From Garcia nutans (lineage: Eukaryota; Streptophyta; Magnoliopsida; Malpighiales; Euphorbiaceae): DNA of 64,000 nucleotides. Made by a program: the position numbers and the translations under genes. Below the pieces are notes generated by a model. It was not told the origin of the DNA. It searched no databases and was given only the letters and a program-made list of their open reading frames with translations. Where the stretch lies: contig CANTUV010000035.1 in NCBI GenBank assembly GCA_947685225.1, forward strand, positions 5,463,501 to 5,527,500, read 5' to 3'. Below are positions 1-12,850 of this stretch, piece after piece. Within the stretch, counting starts at the first letter, position 1. Each line of letters begins with the position of its first letter.

Positions 1-1608
1 TATATACAGAATAAATCACTAATTCCTCGAGCCACTCCATCAACTGATAATCTTTTGGCGAGTCATTTAACTAATCTAATTAGTTAAATTCCCAATTAAT
101 TATTAATAAATTTCCATCTGTATCTTAGCTATACTTTAATATATATATATAAGTATATATAATATAATAAACCCATTAACACAAAAACCTTAATTTTTTA
201 TTTCATCGTTCCCATTGGGCAAGACAATTAGGAAGATGATTGTAAACATGTTGGAAACTTGTTAATTAATCTAAATCTTTGATGTTGGCTTAATTAAATT
301 TTACATATATAATATAATTAAAATAATTTTTATAGCATGTGATATCCAAAAAGAGACATAACATACCTAATGCGAGGACTTGATGTTTCAAAATGGCCCT
401 ACAACATTGGTTGTGCTCGGCAAATATAAAATTATTCATTAGTAAATGATGGAATAAAAAGGCCTTTGTACGGATTATGATATATATAAGGTCAAGAAAA
501 TATTATTACAAAAAAAAAAAAAAGAAACAAGATCTTCTATGATTATCATTTTTCGAGGCAATTGTCTCGCCTTTTGTCTTATAATTGTTTTTGTTAATTA
601 TAATTAATCTTAGATGAAACATCTTAACATAATATATACTGTATATTATAACAACAATATTTACAACCTTTCATCATGTCTCACGTATAATAATAATAAA
701 GTCTTGGTATTAGGGTTTCTGTTCGAAAAGAGATTAGTGGAGAGTGGTCCTAGCTAGCCTACCTCATTAACTAAATTAACCTCAAATCCTAATAATTTTT
801 TTGTTATTAACTTGATTTGGTTATAGTTTTACCTCATAATCTAAGGCTTTTTGAAATTATTCTTTCTCTTTTTGAAAAAAAAAATAAGTAAAAATTGATT
901 GGTGAGTAGAGAACAAATGGTATGTAAAAAAAGATAATTTGGTTAATGGATCCATTATAGGCATAAACAATGGATTATATAGTTATAAAAAGCTTGAACA
1001 AAGCAAGAAAATGGAGCAAAAGCCAAAAACTTCGCAAGAATCATGTGTTGATATTATGATTATTGTGCCCGTCATCTCTTTATTAGTCATCAAAATCACC
1101 CTTGTTTTGATACGATCAGAGTTTTTGAAAATTTTAATTTAATTTTAGCTTTTAAACTAAGTAAAGATTCCGAACCATATCTTCAACAGGAGACACATTA
1201 GCTCATCCCCAACGCCAAGAATATTATTATTCTTAGCTTAATTAATATAATCAAGTTATTAATTATATCTTCAATAAATCAAGGTCTCTTTTGTGAAGAG
1301 TTATTATTATTGTTGTTGTTTTTATATTAAAAAAAATTAATATATATATATATATGTAGAAATCAACACCAAATATCTCTGTCGATTCCAAATCAAAGGA
1401 TTCTTGAGCTCGACAATCATTTAGACAAGGAATAATATAATCGAAATTTTTTTTGGTGAATTCTTAGTATCATCTAAAGCATCTAAATATTTATTTAATG
1501 ATGAGTAAGAACCTCATCACAATCATCATCACTTGTTTATTTCATTGTCACTTGATTCTAATTCCAATATTTTTTCAAATATACTTTTTCAATTTTGACT
1601 CACAATCA

Positions 1609-1612
<4 letters not shown>

Positions 1613-1648
<36 letters not shown>
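1613..1648. repeat. (AT)n microsatellite
   Basis: Uninterrupted run of alternating A and T of roughly 36 bases. It is a simple repeat with no associated gene. Confidence 0.9.
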
Positions 1649-1650
<2 letters not shown>

Positions 1651-3224
1651 CTCTAATATTAAGATAAAATCATTTTACAAGTGGTCGTCAAGTTGAACGT
1701 CTCTCATCATTTTAATAATTATTTATTTTTATTTTTTATTGTTATTTACATATATTTTTATGTTGTAGTTCACCGAATTTATTTTCAAATTTTAAATTAC
1801 AACCAACGTGTATACTTATTTATAATTGTCATTATCATCCCCATCATCAATATTAATATATATTAGTATCATCATAATCATCAAACTTCATAACAAATTT
1901 ACTGTAAATATATAAGTTGATGTCGTTGTCACCATCATAATCATTTTCATTTACATCTTATAATTTGTTTTTTATAAAGAAAATTTCTGAATGTAATATG
2001 ATATATGTGATTAATTATTTTTATTATTCTGCACTTTTTGGCACGTTACGTTTGATATTATGCATACAAAAGACAAATGGTAAATATTTAATCGCTTGTA
2101 TTGGAAATAATTAACTAGTCCAATGTTTTTAATTGGAAATCATGGGAAAAAAAGTATATATGATCCAGCATATTTTAAGCAATAACTAACTTCATCCAGT
2201 TGATATAATTAAATTAATTAGAGGCAAAAGAATTATTTTATTTCTATAAAGAGAAGTGTTATGCTATCATGCTAAGCTGTTCACATTCTTGCACTAAATA
2301 ATGGAATATATACGGTCCATCCAATATAATTAATTAATGTTTATTATACGGAATAATCTTTTTGGTGATGCTTACTCGTATATACGATCAAATTTTTATT
2401 GATAGCATGGTTAGCCTTATTATCATGTATATATAAAACTCGAGTAATTACAACATACAACTAACTACTCTCATTAATTATTTAATTATCAGGTGGGGAT
2501 TAAGAATTTCAAATTCAAAATTTCTTTATCTAAAATTAATTTTAATAGTTTTATGCTGAAATATAATTTAACGGCAAGTACATCTCCGATCGATAATAGA
2601 CTCATTGATTCCCCTGTCCCTCAATTGTAACACTCAAAAAAAAAAATCTAATGGTTTATAAAAAAATAATTTTAATGGGTATAGATATAATTAATTAATG
2701 GATGTGCATTGATGAATTTCACTTTAAAATTGTAGCTTGAGCCCTACATAAAATAATAATTAACAAATATGTTTGTAATTTAGACACTCAAATTCAAGTT
2801 TCTATCTCCAATAAGAAATAAAAATCCATCAAAATTTTTAACATGCTAAAAAAATACAATTTTTTTAATTAGTGATCTCTTAATAGCTACAATTTAAGAT
2901 TAAAACATCCCCTAACTCTAGGGCTTCTTTCTTGAGATTTAGTATATGAGAAGTGAATAGTTATTACTTGGTGTAGAAATAATCTTTTTAAAATCAATCA
3001 ATCAATTAACATACATAATAAAAAATAATTTGATCTCCTCACAAATTATTTAATCTGAAACACACCATGATAACTATGAAAATTTTTAAAACATCAATGA
3101 GATTTTAATTTAATTTATTGAATTATATTTAAAAAAAAATTTATAACAGTAAAATCTGTTTGAGTTTCTATTAAAATTAAATTTTAAAAAAATTAAGTCC
3201 CAATAAAATTATTATTTTTATAAA

Positions 3225-3425
3225 AAAAATTATCTTACTAAAATTGTCACTTTATATAATTAATTAAAATTAATTAATTTTTTATATTATTAATAGGTTA
3301 ATTAATGAATTGAAAATAAAATAATTTTAATATTAATAAGTTAGTATAAAGTAAGTATAAAATATTTTAATTTATTTAAAATAATTTTATATAATATTTA
3401 GAGAATTTAATAATTTGTTAATAGA
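3225..3425 (-). repeat. Interspersed AT-rich repeat family C, copy 1 (inverted)
   Basis: The reverse complement of this stretch aligns by eye with about 4600-4790 and 5750-5945. Shared blocks include a run ending in TATAAAATTATTTTAAA and a run TTAATATTAAAATTATT. Three copies in 2.7 kb, one inverted, suggest a short interspersed or miniature element. Ends and any target-site duplication were not resolved. Confidence 0.4.
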
Positions 3426-3491
3426 TACATATGGGTTAGATGTGATAAATTATGCTGGAGGGAGTAAAATTTGTAAAAACTATACGGACTC

Positions 3492-4019
3492 TATGAGTGT
3501 TGAGCTAAATATACAGTGACCATATAAATTTAGTTGAAATCTCATCTTCAATATAAAATTAATTGACTTGTATTAAGGCTCAATATATATTACCTTATAT
3601 GTTATTATATTTTTATTATACTTTTCAAATATGATATTCATTTATATTCTTCAACACTCTTCTTCAAGTGCAGTTGGATCTAGCCTAGTTATCACTTGTC
3701 AAACATGAATGATAATCTATTTTCTTTTAGATTCATCACAAATTATCTAAGCCTATTTTCATTTAGACCCTAAATTAACAATGGAGTTTAAAATTATCTG
3801 ACCGTCAATTCATTATCTGGTTAACTCTGATAACATATAAAAATTATATAAATTTTGTAAGTGCTGGGTTAAATATATAATAATTATATAAATTGAGTTA
3901 AAATTTTATCTTAATATAAAATTAATTTAACTTATATTAAGGCCAACATACACTATTTAATATGTCATTATATTTTTATTATAGTTTTAAGATACGTGAT
4001 TGATTTATATTCTCCAACA
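3492..4019 (-). mobile_element. TRIM-like miniature LTR retrotransposon
   Basis: Two direct repeats of about 165 bp (3492-3656 and 3856-4019) flank about 200 bp of non-coding DNA. Read on the minus strand, both begin TGTTG(A/G)A/GAATAT and the better preserved one ends in CA, as LTRs do. Next to the minus-strand 5' LTR lies GTTATCAGAGTTA (3822-3834), a degenerate match to the TGGTATCAGAGCCA primer-binding site complementary to initiator tRNA-Met. A purine tract (GAAGAAGAG on the minus strand, about 3657-3667) sits directly before the other LTR. The total of 528 bp with no coding capacity fits a terminal-repeat retrotransposon in miniature. The LTRs are quite diverged and no flanking target duplication was found, so the insertion is old. 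Confidence 0.6.
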
Positions 4020-4257
4020 TAATACTTTTATCAAACCTAGGCATGATAACTAGTGCAAATTTTCATATCACTAATGGAAAGACATTAAAAAATTGGTTTA
4101 AGACAATAATTGAAAGTTTCCGATTGGGTAGGAGTCAAAATCAAACCCAATAATAATCACATAACAACCTTCAAAGGTTACCCCAGATAGATTTTTCAAT
4201 GGGCCCCTTCAAAAGGAGGATCCCATTTACCCTACTTTGATAACTTGCTTTAGCAAT

Positions 4258-4282
4258 CGTGTGTGTGTGTGTGTGTGTGTGT
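4258..4282. repeat. (GT)n microsatellite
   Basis: A run of about twelve GT dinucleotides. Confidence 0.9.
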
Positions 4283-4599
4283 ATAAATAATATGTTTATA
4301 TTATTTTGTTAGATGCTCAACGTACGAAAAAATGTCTTTGTATATAAAAAAAATAGTACATACAACATAATTTAAAATTATTAATATGCCAATTTCAGGA
4401 AACTTCAATGCTGACTTCCCATGACTTGTCATAGCTACCTTTTATTTTCTTTTCTCCTTGAATAATTATGTCATTTTCACACAACTTATAATAATCTTAC
4501 ATTTTTTAGTTAATTATTTTCGTTCAATTGATTATTACTATTTTTCTTCTAAAAAAATTACTACCATAACAACCATAGCAAAATTATTACATTCATTTC

Positions 4600-4790
4600 A
4601 TATACACTTACTAAAAAAAATTATTAAAATTATTAAATATTATATAATATTATTTTAAATATACTAAAATATTCTTCACTAACTCATTAATATTAAAATT
4701 ATTATTCTCTAATTTTATTAATTAACTTATTAATAATAAATATATAATTAAAAATTAAATTAATTACATAAAATGATAATTTTAGTAATA
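4600..4790 (+). repeat. Interspersed AT-rich repeat family C, copy 2
   Basis: Aligns in direct orientation with about 5750-5945 and in inverted orientation with about 3225-3425. A short AT-rich open frame overlaps it but looks non-coding. Confidence 0.4.
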
Positions 4791-5168
4791 TATTTTTTTA
4801 TACAAATGATAATTTTACTGAGGTGAATGTAGTAATTTTTTTTAAATGTCTTAAAAAATTGATATTTTTATTTTATTATTATTATATTATATTTATTTTC
4901 TTTTTACTCTCAAATAAATCAAAATTAAGAGAATATATTATATTATTATATTACTAATAATATGAAAAAATATTATTTTATTTATTATTTTTTTATTTTT
5001 ATAAAAAATATTTCAAATCTATTTCAAATTGATGAAACATTAATTAGTAATTAATTAATAATATAATCCATTAATTAGTACCATTGCATTCAAATGATAG
5101 AATAATTAATTGTTAGCAATAAAAACTCCATTATTGGTGACACATTCATCCAATTAATAATTAAAAGA

Positions 5169-5311
5169 GTAATATTAAATAGATTAATTAGTTCAGATTA
5201 AAATTTTTTATGCATTAAATATATTAGAAAAAATATTAGAATAATTATTTCTCTAATATATTTAATGCATAAAATTTTTTTAATCTGAATTAAATTAATC
5301 CATGCAGTATT
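5169..5311. mobile_element. Fold-back miniature element, family A, copy 1
   Basis: The two halves are reverse complements over about 60 bp. The left arm carries TTCAGATTAAAA then TTTATGCATTAAATATATTAG, and the right arm carries the reverse complement ending TTTAATCTGAATTAA. The same arms recur at about 8.1, 13.2, 18.5 and 24.3 kb, marking a dispersed miniature inverted-repeat family. Confidence 0.6.
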
Positions 5312-5749
5312 TTTATAGTTAAAAACCCAATCATTTCCCCTTTATTTTTTTCTTCCTTAATTAATAAATAGAATCCATTAACTTTGCAATTAAAACTCTC
5401 CTTTCCATCACTATTAATTAACATCAATATATACCATTACCGATGTTATTGCTCTTCGTTTTCATCAATCCGTTTATTTCAAACACTAGCAAAACACTAG
5501 TACTATGCTTTATTTTATTTTATTTTATTTATGAGCTCATAATTGCGACTGTCATGATTCAATTAAAATTTTTTAAATTTTCAAATAATAAATATTAATT
5601 AATTATAAAAATCTTAATTTATAAAAACTCAAACCTCAAATTTAGCTACAATAATTAAAATTTGATAAATATATAGGTTAGAAATACTTATTGTATTATA
5701 TTCTAAAAATATTATTATTTTTATCCTATTAAAATTATCGCTTTTAATT

Positions 5750-5945
5750 TTTATATATCTATTAAAAATTATTAAATTATTTAAATATTATATAAAATTA
5801 TTTTAAACTAATTAAAATATTTCTATTATTTTATTAATATTAAAATTATTATAATTTATTTTATTAATTAACTCATTAATATAATAATTTAATTAAAAGG
5901 ATAATTATATTTATTATAAAAGTGATTATTTTAATTTTTTTAATG
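5750..5945 (+). repeat. Interspersed AT-rich repeat family C, copy 3
   Basis: Direct-orientation partner of about 4600-4790, with the same order of AT-rich blocks. Confidence 0.4.
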
Positions 5946-6133
5946 ATAATTATGGCAAGATGGAGGAAATAATGGGGCGGAAAAAGTATGATAACAAGGA
6001 AAAGATGCATGAAATTGATATGGACAAGGAAGGTTGTAGATTGAGTATGGGCAGAGTCAGAAAATATTGAGAGTCAATCGAGACCGTCCAATCTATAGAT
6101 ATGTGAATAATGATAATGATTATCAATGATCAT

Positions 6134-6169
6134 GATCTTGATCTTGATAATGATCTTGATCTTGATAGT
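6134..6169 (+). repeat. 18 bp tandem repeat, two copies
   Basis: Two near-identical copies of an 18-mer built from GATCTT units (6134-6151 and 6152-6169, one mismatch). The open frame through it would encode alternating Asp and Leu, but it has no family resemblance and is not called as a gene. Confidence 0.7.
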
Positions 6170-7612
6170 GATGGTTATTGGAATATCCACGCTATTAGTG
6201 GTACTTGTCATATTCCACAACGAACAAAACAAAACATATTTTATTATTTTTTAAATTTTATAAAATTAAAAGAAAAGTTAAATGTCGAAGTAATAAAAAT
6301 AAAGAAAATTATTTTATTTTTTAAAAGTAATTAAAAAAAGTTTTATCTTAATAGTATTTTCCTTAAAAAAAGTTTTATGTAATTTTGTTATGTTGTACTT
6401 TTTATTTAAAATTAAATTTGTGCTTTTATAGTTTTTAAATATTTATTATTTATCAAATCAAATATATTAATTTTATATTATCTATAAATTTATTATGATT
6501 TGTACAAAATAATTTTAAAATTTTTAATAGTAATATGAAATATTTTTTTAATTTTACACTCAACTTTCATTATTTTAAAAATATACAATAAAATTAATTA
6601 AAACTTATAACGCGGAAATGACACTTTTTATATATATTTTTTTAAACTAACACTTTTTATATACTTATTAATTATTATATGTAATGAAAATAAATAAATT
6701 TTATTTATAAAATAATGAATTTAATTAATAACTAAAAGAAAAATTAATAAAAATTAATTTATGATTGAATATGAAATATTTAAAAAAAATAAAAATATAA
6801 AAGAAATTTGAAGAAGTGAACGTATCTCCCACCATTAGTTGATTCTTTAATAAAAACAAATGAAAATAAATATATAATTACTTATTATTATTCCCTGTTT
6901 GATTTAAAAGAGAAAAGCCGCTACTGCAGCCCACTTATATATCAACGGCTGAAATTCCTGGGACTTGCCCACGTCTCCATTTCCCACTCTAATCCTTTTC
7001 CGTTATTATTTATTTTACACAACATTAATTTTTTCAGACTTAATAAAATTCTAAAAATATATATATTTTTTTATTAAGACATAATAAAAATGAATATAAA
7101 TATTTTAGATATATTAAAAATATACAATTTCACCCACTTTCAGATAGAGATCAATTATTAGTAAAGTTCAGCTCACATAAAATATAAATTGTAACTATTC
7201 TAATATATATATCACACACTATATACTTTTAATATATTCGGTCCATTAAATAATTTTTTTTTTCAAAATCAACATTTCACATAATTATAAAATTTCAAAT
7301 TAAAACTTTGATTAAACAAATAATAAATATTAAAATATATATAACTAAAAATGTGTATAATTTAATATTATATATATTTAAAAAAAAATAAATTTAGAAT
7401 CAATATCCTCTTTCTATACATATATTAAAAAAATAAAAACACATTATACAATAAATATATTTTGCGATCTAGCTAGGCATCAATCATAATTATTAAGTTA
7501 GGCCTTATTATAATCATATAATGTATTGATTATTAAATTTTAAAAAATATATTTTAAAATTTGATAACTTTTTAATATATTTTTTAATATTGAGCTATGA
7601 ATTTTATTTTAA

Positions 7613-7770
7613 TGATTTTTAATGTTTAAAATTATTTATAATTTATAAATATTAGACTATTTTTTAATAAAATTAGTTAATAACATAAAATATTTTATTA
7701 ATTAAAATATTAATACCGTTAATTAATTTTATTAAAAAATATTAAATATATATAAATTATAAATTTTAAG
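7613..7770. mobile_element. Fold-back (inverted-repeat) element
   Basis: A left arm with TTTATAATTTATAAATATTA and TTTTTTAATAAAATTAGTTAA is matched by a reverse-complement right arm near 7720-7770. The arms are about 70 bp with little spacer. It is distinct in sequence from family A. No target-site duplication was resolved. Confidence 0.45.
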
Positions 7771-7903
7771 GGTTTAATAATATTAACGTAAAATTGATAA
7801 GTTAAATATAAAAGAAAGTAAAATTTAGAGGTCCTAAAATGCTTGTTGCTTAAATTATATATGTGTGTGTGTGTGCATGAGCGTGTTAAGATGCATGGTG
7901 AAT

Positions 7904-7905
<2 letters not shown>

Positions 7906-7947
<42 letters not shown>
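7906..7947. repeat. (GAT)n microsatellite
   Basis: About fourteen uninterrupted GAT/ATG trinucleotides. It creates a serine-rich minus-strand open frame (7719-8039) that is judged spurious. Confidence 0.9.
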
Positions 7948-8129
7948 AGATGTGGTGAGTGAAGAGTAAAAAGGTAATGATTACAAATGGGGTCATGATA
8001 GGAACGCCTCCTTTCATAGAAATAAATGATTAAATTCAAATGGAGAGAGAAATTAAACTACATCCACAAGACTGCGTAGCCATAGCCGCTATTTGCACTT
8101 CTGGCCACTTTTTTCTATTTTTATTTTAA

Positions 8130-8339
8130 AAAATATTATATATATATTAAATTATTTCAAATTAAAAATATTTTATAAAATAATTATATTAAAAAAATAA
8201 TTATTCTAACTTTATATTTATTATTAAAATAATAATGAATATAAAATTAAAATAATTATATGTAAAATTAAAATAATTATTTCTTTAATATAATTAAATT
8301 ATTTTTAATTTAAATTAATTTAATTAATTTAATATTATT
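8130..8339. mobile_element. Fold-back miniature element, family A, copy 2 (degenerate)
   Basis: The left arm contains TTCAAATTAAAAATATTTTA and AAAAAAATAATTATTCTAAC. The right arm contains their reverse complements. The centre resembles that of the 18.5 kb copy (CTTTATATTTATTATTAAA). It is slightly longer than copy 1 because of an internal duplication of about 20 bp. Confidence 0.5.
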
Positions 8340-9002
8340 TTTTTATTTTTATTTATTTTCTGCAAATGATTAATATTTTACTGCCCATCATTACTCTGTA
8401 ATCTGCATATAAAATAGATTATAATCAGTTATTACTATTAGTATGTTACCAGTCCTAGACAAACGCAGCAGATATACAAAAGACAGGGACTTCAAAAAGC
8501 ACTCCATTTTAAATAAATAAATTTCAGAAATATATATATATATATATATATATTTTAAAAAAAAAGGATGTGAAGCGATTCTGGAGAGAGAGAGAGATTA
8601 GAAAATTTATAAATTAAAAAAAAAGAAAAGAAAGGCCTGAAAATCAGGTATTTATAGGCACCATAAGAGCACTTGTACCACCGCAATGATGAACTACTCA
8701 CTACTGCCTAAATTAAGCAGCCAAAAACAAATCTAAAGAAGCAGAAGAAGCTAAACGACTCATGGTTTTAATCTTTTTATTGCTTCCCGTCTTTTTTAAA
8801 TATCTGTTGTTACTGGTTATTATTATGAAAACATACATATGAGCTGTTCAAAACCTAATTACATTCTTATTTTATTTTTATCTAAACCTGATTTGCGAAT
8901 TTCGAAGTCGTAGCTTATTAGCCTCTCTGTTCCTTGCTTATTTCGCACGTTATTATAATTATTCAGTACTCTTCTTATTCACCATATCTCCATATCTCCC
9001 CT

Positions 9003-9034
9003 GCTTCTTCTTCTTCTTCTTCTCTATATATATA
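9003..9034 (+). promoter_or_regulatory. CTT repeat and TATA box of HLS1
   Basis: A (CTT)n tract at 9003-9023 is followed by TATATATATA at about 9025-9034. This lies 80 bases upstream of the HLS1 start codon at 9115, a normal distance for a TATA box plus a short leader. Confidence 0.55.
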
Positions 9035-9114
9035 CCTCATCATCCTTCTTCTTTATGTATTGGGTTGGTCTTTAATTCAATTAATAACTATATAAGTAGT
9101 GTTAGAAATAAAAT

Positions 9115-11198
9115 ATGGGAGAAGAGAGAATGATAGTAGTGAGAGAGTTTGATCCAAGAAGAGATCGAGTAGGGGTTGAAGAAGTAGAAAGAATATGTGA
9201 GGTTGGTCCCAGCGGCAAGCTTTCTCTCTTCACCGACCTCTTGGGTGACCCAATTTGCAGGGTCCGCCACTCCCCTGCTTTTCTCATGCTGGTACATACC
9301 CACTATTCCATACTTGTCCATTCACTCTTTTTGACCTTTTCCTTCTTCTTTCTATGAAATTCATCTTTTTTTAACTATGTAAACTACTCTAACACTATCT
9401 AATTATAATTGTTTTTATTCCCAAACTATAAGATTTCAACTGCAAGACTTCAAATTTTTTGTTTTTTTCTCTGAAAAAAAGAAAGTTAAAAAAGGAAACT
9501 AATGATGATCCATTATTTTATTTGATGTGTGAATGAAATGAATAGGTGGCTGAGTTGGGTGAGGAGATAGTGGGGATGATAAGAGGTTGCATCAAAACCG
9601 TTACATGTGGCAAAAAGTATTCAAGACATGTCAAAAACACTACCACCACCAACATTGATCCTCCTCCTCCTGATCCTGTTCCCGTTTACACTAAAGTTGC
9701 TTATATTTTAGGCCTTCGTGTCTCTCCTTCTCATCGGTAAGTTTATTTATATATTTTTTTCCTTTTTCAATTTACTATATTATTCTTAATATAACACATT
9801 CTCACAAAAAAAATTAAATTATTACTCTCAAATTAATAAAATTTACACATTTATTTGTAACATAGGAGTACTTCATTAATCATTTGTTTTGAAAGAAAGA
9901 ATTGGTCTTTTTGTTGTCTACTCTTTTTTCTTAATCAATTAATTAATTGAGTTAGTGATGATGTGAAAGTGAAAGGATCCATAGATATGTTTCATTTTTT
10001 ATTTTATTTTATTTTATTTTTAATTTAAAAAGACAACGACGTCGTTTTTTAGTGGCTGCTAATAAAAATCTTCATTCCTAATTGCACTTAGAAACAACTA
10101 AACGATTGACACGTGTATTTATTAATTATCGTTAAACAGTATTGCTCACTAATTATTTGCCTTTAATTAGGCTTTATTATTATTATTATAAAATAATAAG
10201 ACTATTTTTTTAACTAAATATACTGAAACATCTCTGTCTTTACTTTTTTAGTGTGTTTTTATAATAATTATAATAATAATAATAACAATTAAAATGGTTA
10301 AAATTTAATTAATTTGTTTGTTTTGTTGCACAGGAGGATGGGAATAGGCTTAAAACTAGTGAGTATGATAGAGGAGTGGTTTCGCGAAAACGGTGCTGAA
10401 TATTCCTACTTGGCAACGGAAAACGACAACCAAGCTTCCGTTAAGCTTTTCACCGACAAATGCGGATACTCCAAGTTCCGTACTCCTTCTATCCTGGTCA
10501 ACCCCGTCTTCGCTCATCGACTTGCCGTTTCTAACAAAGTCACTATCTTCCACCTCCCTCCTCACGACGCTGAGTTACTCTACCGCCGCCGTTTCTCCGC
10601 CACCGAGTTCTTCCCCCGAGATATTGACTCCGTCCTCAATAACAAACTCAGCTTAGGAACTTTCTTGGCTGTGCCACGTGGCTTTTATGAATCTGATTCC
10701 TGGCCCGGATTCGATAAATTTTTATCCTATCAACCACAGTCATGGGCCGTCCTCAGTGTGTGGAACTGTAAGGACGTGTTTAAACTTAAAGTCCGTGGCG
10801 TGTCGCGCGTGAAGAGCACGTTTGCTAAAACGACAAGAATGGTTGATAAGGCGTTGCCGTTTTTGAGACTACCGTCAGTACCGGAGGTGTTTAGGCCTTT
10901 CGGTTTGCATTTTTTATATGGTCTAGGTGGTGAAGGCCCACGCGCAGTGAAATTGATAAAGGTGCTTTGTGCACACGCTCATAATTTGGCTAAGGAGCGT
11001 GGATGTGGAGTGGTGGCTACGGAGGTCTCAAGTTGCGAACCGCTTAAGTTTGGAATTCCACACTGGAAAATGCTATCGTGCGCGGAGGACTTATGGTGCA
11101 TCAAAAGACTAGGGGAAGACTACAGTGACGGGTCGGTCGGTGACTGGACTAAGTCATCTCCAGGGGTATCCATTTTTGTTGACCCTAGAGAGTTCTAA
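9115..11198 (+). CDS. HLS1: HOOKLESS1-type N-acetyltransferase, three exons
   Basis: Orthologue of Arabidopsis HLS1, a GNAT-superfamily putative N-acetyltransferase needed for apical-hook formation and differential growth downstream of ethylene and auxin. Coding exons are 9115-9291, 9546-9736 and 10334-11198. Each junction has GT/AG ends and the frame holds across both introns, giving about 410 residues (Arabidopsis HLS1 is about 400). The GNAT acetyl-CoA loop is RRMGIGLKLV at residues 123-132, split by the second intron, followed by AEYSYLATENDNQASVKLF. The C-terminal end DWTKSSPGVSIFVDPREF matches the family to the last residue, as I recall it. The start MGEERMIVVREFD is the first ATG after the TATA box. 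Intron 2 (about 600 bp) holds a 12 bp palindrome at 10035-10046. Nothing suggests decay. Confidence 0.93.
10035..10046. promoter_or_regulatory. AACGACGTCGTT palindrome in HLS1 intron 2
   Basis: Perfect 12 bp palindrome with a GACGTC (ACGT) core of the kind bound by plant bZIP factors. The same 12-mer occurs at 44045-44056 in front of an unrelated gene. A regulatory function is inferred only. Confidence 0.35.
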
Positions 11199-12580
11199 TC
11201 CTTTTGTAGTCACCACATCAAAATAGAGACAATCAAGACTTTTTTTTTTCAAGCTAAATTAGTAGGGTAACAACACAAGGCTTTATTAAAAAAGAAAGAA
11301 AGGAAAAAGCCTTTTTAATTTTAATTATTGTCAATTTGGGTTTTTAGGGTTTTTAGTAGGCTTTTTAAAAATGTGGAGGATTTTGGTGAGAGAGAAAAAA
11401 AAAGGAAAAAAGAGAATGAGAAGATATGGGTTTAATTTAGTTGTAAAAAGGGGAATATCCTAATATCTCCACTTTTGTTTTAACTTATTATCATCTTTTC
11501 CTTTTTGTAAATGGAAATGTGGCTTTTAAGATCCTTTTTTCAGCCAAACGCAGCCTTAATTATTTCAATTTTTTTTTTAATTTTACTTTATATTCCAAAG
11601 TTTAGAAATTTATAGTAGTATGTTTTTCATTCAAGAAATATAAGATCAGTACTATAAATCTATATACTAATTGTTTGGTTAATTGGGTTCGTGGTATCTT
11701 TCTAGTTAAGGTCAGTGGACAAATAAATACTAAACCAACGAAAAAGGACCACAAAAGTGTGCCAATAATAAGGGCATAAATTGTCCTTAAAACAAATAAG
11801 TATAAATATTCAATATCCATAGATTACAAGAAAAAATATTCATATAATGGGCTACTTTTTTTTTTGGTGGATGAACTTTGGTGGGATAATGGGGTCCTTT
11901 TTTTAAGAGACTTATATAGCTTTATTATTAATAATAGTTAATATTATATTATATTATATTATATGCTATCAAATAATTTAATTTATAATATATAGTTTAA
12001 ATTGACTGGAGATTTGGCTTTTTGCTGTTGTGGGTATTAAGGTATTTTTAATTCTTCATTATCTTTTCTTTTACATAAGGCCCTTTCTTCCTTTCTTTAA
12101 AAAATAAAAATATATATATTTTTATATTTGGTGGGTTTAGTTTGAAACTTTGGACCATATAAGAGGTTCTTAGGACTATGACATTTCTGGAACCAAATAA
12201 AATAAGATTGAACATACATTGAGATAATACCTAATTATCTTTTTTCTATTCATCTACATTATTAAAATTCATCAGAAAATATTATTTATTTATTTACCAT
12301 TATGAAAAAGCTAAGGCACTCTTTGATCACAGCCAAGTTTTTTTTTTTTTATCTTTACCTTGTTATGTTCTTTTGCCTCCTTTATTTTTGTTATCTTTAA
12401 ATTTGTTCTTCTTTCCTATTGGTTTGTGTCATTTAAAGAATAGGACACCCTTTATCCTAGATATTTTACTAGGAATTTTTTTATTATTTTAATTTAGATT
12501 TTTTTTTCAATTGAAATAAATAAATAATAAGACATAATTGAAATACAAAAATAACTTTAAAAATTAAAATTATTAATTAA
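11199..12580. other. HLS1 3' region and intergenic DNA
   Basis: The first few hundred bases probably hold the HLS1 3' untranslated region. The rest is AT-rich with a short (TATTA)n tract near 11940-11964. I see no gene. The 72-residue minus-strand open frame at 11602-11820 has no supporting feature. Confidence 0.5.
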
Positions 12581-12581
12581 T

Positions 12582-12850
12582 GCTCCACCCATTTTGAATT
12601 GATAGACTCCTTTTGTATTTCAAAAGAATTGAGAAAAAAATAATTATTTTTATTAAAAATATAGATTTATACATATATTATTTGTTAAAAAAATATATAT
12701 TTTTTCTATCATATTTTTATTTTAATATGAAATATATTTATTAAATATTATTAATAAATAACATTAAATAGAAATACAATATAAATTTAATATATTAATT
12801 AATTTATTAAACTAATAAGTAGATTATAATTTAAAATAAATAAAAAATAC
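12582..12850. mobile_element. Miniature inverted-repeat element, family B, copy 1
   Basis: Aligns in direct orientation with about 13770-14000. Shared blocks include ATAATTATTTTTATTAAAAA, TATAAATTTAATATATTAA and TTATAATTTAAxACAAATAAAAAATA. The left and right ends are degenerate inverted repeats of each other. Confidence 0.45.

Larger units (their letters stand above)
1..3491. other. AT-rich intergenic DNA, no supported gene
   Basis: No gene can be supported here. Open frames such as 939-1142 are short, AT-driven and show no family motif. The stretch holds an (AT)n microsatellite at about 1613-1648, a near-perfect 16 bp palindrome at about 555-570, and an inverted copy of a repeat that recurs at 4.6 and 5.75 kb (about 3225-3425). 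Confidence 0.6.
4020..9000. other. AT-rich intergenic DNA upstream of HLS1
   Basis: No gene is supported. It contains simple repeats, family C copies, fold-back elements at 5.2, 7.6 and 8.1 kb, and two less AT-rich islands: about 5950-6110, and about 6910-7000 with a GCCCACGTCTCC stretch. The part from about 8450 to 9000 is the likely distal promoter of HLS1. Confidence 0.5.

Noticed and set aside
7719..8039. 106-codon minus-strand open frame with a poly-serine run
   Set aside because: It is created by the (GAT)n microsatellite, and the rest is AT-rich low-complexity sequence without a domain.
10356..10656. Other-frame open readings inside HLS1 exon 3
   Set aside because: Shadows of the real coding frame, which carries the conserved GNAT and C-terminal motifs.
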